Under the pieces are notes generated by a model. That model was not told the DNA's origin and ran no database searches. It was given only the letters and a program-made list of their open reading frames with translations. Positions 37,193 through 37,983 of a stretch of 37,983 nt of DNA are shown one piece after another. Both the position numbers and the translations under genes were made by a program. Within the stretch, counting starts at the first letter, position 1; every line of letters begins with the position of its first letter. This stretch comes from Bradyrhizobium sp. (GTDB taxonomy: Bacteria; Pseudomonadota; Alphaproteobacteria; Rhizobiales; Xanthobacteraceae), in the NCBI RefSeq assembly GCF_016462955.1, contig NZ_JAEMSD010000001.1, positions 45,190 to 83,172 of the forward strand, in the 5' to 3' direction.

Positions 37193-37983
37193 ATGACAAA
37201 GCCCTTCCCCATGAACGCCTGGTACGCCGCCGCGTGGGACGCGGACGTCAAGCCGGCGCTGCTGCCGCGGACGATCTGCGGCAAGCATGTCGTGATGTAT
37301 CGCAAGGCGGACGGCACGGTGGCCGCGCTGGAGGATGCCTGCTGGCATCGCCTGGTGCCGCTGTCCAAGGGCCGGCTCGAAGGCGATACCGTCGTCTGCG
37401 GCTATCACGGCCTCAAGTACAATGCGCAGGGCCGCTGCACCTTCATGCCGTCGCAGGAGACCATCAACCCCTCGGCCTGCGTCCGCGCCTATCCCGTGGT
37501 CGAGCGTCACCGTTACGTCTGGCTCTGGATGGGCGATCCCGCGCTCGCCGATCCCGCGCTGGTGCCAGACCTGCACTGGAATCACGATCCGGCCTGGGCC
37601 GGTGACGGCAAGACCATCCACGTCAACTGCGACTACCGTCTCGTGCTCGACAATCTCATGGACCTCACGCACGAGACCTTCGTGCACGGCTCCTCCATCG
37701 GCAATGACGCCGTCGCGGAGGCGCCGTTCGACGTGACCCATGGCGAGAGGACGGTGACGGTGACGCGCTGGATGCGCGGCATCGAGCCGCCGCCGTTCTG
37801 GGCCAAGCAGCTCGGCAAGCCCGGCCTCGTCGATCGCTGGCAGATCATCCGCTTCGAGGCCCCCTGCACCATCGCGATCGACGTCGGCGTCGCGCCGGCC
37901 GGCACCGGTGCACCGGAAGGCGACCGCTCGCAAGGCGTCAACGGCTTCGTGCTCAAAACCATCACGCCGGAGACCGAGAAGAC
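37193..37983 (+). CDS. vanA: Rieske [2Fe-2S] aromatic ring-hydroxylating oxygenase, VanA-like (vanillate O-demethylase oxygenase subunit), truncated by window edge
   Basis: MTKPFPMNAWYAAAWDADVKPALLPRTICGKHVVMYR; Rieske CWHRLVPLSKGRLEGDTVVCGYHGLKY; NLMDLTHETFVHGSSIG; absent from ORF track because no stop lies in the window. Confidence 0.85.
   Translation, partial: MTKPFPMNAWYAAAWDADVKPALLPRTICGKHVVMYRKADGTVAALEDACWHRLVPLSKGRLEGDTVVCGYHGLKYNAQGRCTFMPSQETINPSACVRAYPVVERHRYVWLWMGDPALADPALVPDLHWNHDPAWAGDGKTIHVNCDYRLVLDNLMDLTHETFVHGSSIGNDAVAEAPFDVTHGERTVTVTRWMRGIEPPPFWAKQLGKPGLVDRWQIIRFEAPCTIAIDVGVAPAGTGAPEGDRSQGVNGFVLKTITPETEK

Noticed and set aside
37145-37933. 262-aa minus-strand ORF at the right edge
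   Set aside because: Antisense to the VanA-like CDS, which carries a canonical Rieske motif but is missing from the ORF track because it runs off the window.

Overview
High-GC alphaproteobacterial window, Bradyrhizobium-like by overall character (inference, no search run). Most of it (about 4.0-34 kb) is a Wzx/Wzy-type exopolysaccharide locus: Wza-like export lipoprotein, PPP-family phosphatase, ExoY/WcaJ-like priming transferase, Wzc/ExoP-like BY-kinase, Wzy-like polymerase, two flippase-like proteins, four GT4-type glycosyltransferases, a polysaccharide pyruvyl transferase and four acyltransferase-3 proteins. The right flank carries an aldose-1-epimerase-like protein, phosphoglucomutase and the 5' part of a VanA-like Rieske oxygenase. 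The most unusual object is a ~1300-aa protein (23036-26944, minus). It joins an N-terminal clan GH-A-like glycosidase domain to four indel-free 166-aa (498-bp) RHS/YD-like tandem repeats and an RTX-like C-terminus suited to type I secretion. A smaller Sec-exported GH-A paralog (30050-31390, minus) lies in a GT operon nearby. Other observations: a small secreted protein made of 15-aa repeats with terminal cysteines, a probable frameshift at the end of one acyltransferase, a perfect 24-bp palindrome, operator-like repeats upstream of vanA, and two dispersed palindromic repeat elements. No tRNA, rRNA, CRISPR array or transposase was recognised.
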